Shown piece after piece: positions 5,374-5,918 of a stretch of 5,918 nt of DNA. Source of the stretch: DATJYV01 sp035499415 (lineage in GTDB: Bacteria > Bacteroidota > Ignavibacteria > UBA10030). A program made the position numbers and the translations under genes. The stretch is taken from the NCBI GenBank assembly GCA_035499415.1, contig DATJYV010000078.1, positions 1 to 5,918 of the forward strand. The letters are read 5' to 3'. Position 1 is the first letter of the stretch. Each line of letters begins with the position of its first letter. The notes beneath the pieces are model-generated. The model had not been told where the DNA came from and ran no database searches. It was given only the letters and a program-made list of their open reading frames with translations.

Positions 5374-5918
5374 TCACGGCCGCATGCGTGCTGTCGGATA
5401 ATTCCTGCGAAGATGGTCGACAAGTATATCGAAAGCTTCCTTGGGAGAGTCGGCGTAGGAGAATAAATTCAAATCCTTACGGCTGATGAGATGAAGTTCT
5501 TCCATAAGAGGAAAATTCACCACCCGCCTCCAGTAATCCGAACCATACAGCACGACGGTGACCTTCTTTCGGATCTTCTCGGTTTGCAACAATGTGAGAA
5601 TCTCCATCAGCTCATCAAACGTTCCGTATCCCCCCGGGAACATGACGAACGCTTTGCCGAGATACGCAAACCAGAACTTACGCATGAAGAAATAATGAAA
5701 CTCGAAATTGAGCTCGTCGGGGATATAAGGATTGGCGGATTGTTCGAAGGGAAGACTGATGTTGAGTCCCACGGACTTCCCTCCTGCCAATCGTGCTCCC
5801 CGATTAGCCGCTTCCATGATCCCGGGCCCTCCGCCGGAACACACCACGAAATGGTCCGAGTGATAAAATTTCTTTGACCATTGCGTCAGCATTCTCGAGA
5901 GCTCTACCGCCTCCTGGT
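5374..5918 (-). CDS. LOG family protein (TIGR00730-type Rossmann nucleotide-binding protein), N-terminus outside window
   Basis: The frame is open from the window edge to TGA at 5376-5374, so the gene is 5' partial; about 180 residues are seen. The internal ATG at 5892 is not the likely start, because the codons before it (QEAVELSR) continue the helix that normally precedes this point in the family. Motifs are CSGGGPGIMEAANRGA (the phosphate-binding glycine-rich turn) and, further on, an MRK followed by MFPGGYGTFDELMEIL, the PGGxGTxxE signature with the family's catalytic Arg and Glu. By family knowledge LOG proteins hydrolyse nucleoside 5'-monophosphates such as cytokinin ribotides or AMP to base and ribose phosphate; many are annotated as lysine decarboxylases by error. 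The substrate here is unknown. It precedes ssrA on the same strand, but ssrA has its own promoter. Confidence 0.9.
   Translation of the reverse strand, partial: QEAVELSRMLTQWSKKFYHSDHFVVCSGGGPGIMEAANRGARLAGGKSVGLNISLPFEQSANPYIPDELNFEFHYFFMRKFWFAYLGKAFVMFPGGYGTFDELMEILTLLQTEKIRKKVTVVLYGSDYWRRVVNFPLMEELHLISRKDLNLFSYADSPKEAFDILVDHLRRNYPTARMRP

Noticed and set aside
5491..5877. 128-codon plus-strand open frame opposite the LOG gene
   Set aside because: It is a shadow; the opposite strand carries the clear PGGYGT and GGGPGIMEAAN motifs.

Overview
The window looks like ordinary bacterial chromosome: two tightly packed gene groups pointing towards each other, with no mobile element, CRISPR array or prophage gene visible. 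The lineage is uncertain. Four traits together suggest the Bacteroidota/Chlorobiota side of the FCB group: a small-type PurL, an mDAP-pathway DapF, little or no Shine-Dalgarno signal before dapF, and a promoter before the tmRNA gene that exactly fits the Bacteroidota pattern TTTG-19-TAnnTTTG. This is inference. Base composition by eye is moderately GC-rich.

Plus strand, 1-3122: the 3' end of a biotin carboxylase gene overlaps a gene for a 196-residue biotin carboxyl carrier protein (biotinyl-lysine motif EAMKMEN). The carrier gene's stop codon overlaps the TTG start of purL, which encodes the small form of FGAM synthase. The first two genes are the biotin half of an acyl-CoA carboxylase whose carboxyltransferase is not in the window. 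The third belongs to purine synthesis, so the group is linked by transcription and translational coupling rather than by one pathway.

Convergent junction, 3123-3171: 49 bases, AT-rich, with a 14-base perfect palindrome but no GC-rich hairpin terminator.

Minus strand, 5918 down to 3172: a LOG-family nucleotide-binding protein gene (5' end outside the window); a short gap holding a good promoter; a complete one-piece tmRNA gene (ssrA) with a readable tag GKFISANTNYALAA; an intrinsic terminator; dapF, starting only 13 bases after the terminator U-tract; and a YegS/BmrU-type lipid kinase gene overlapping the end of dapF by 8 bases. LOG, tmRNA, DapF (lysine and peptidoglycan precursor) and lipid kinase share no pathway.

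No previously undescribed system is evident. The points most worth a second look are the terminator-dapF junction, the tmRNA tag and missing encoded CCA, and the promoter as a lineage marker.
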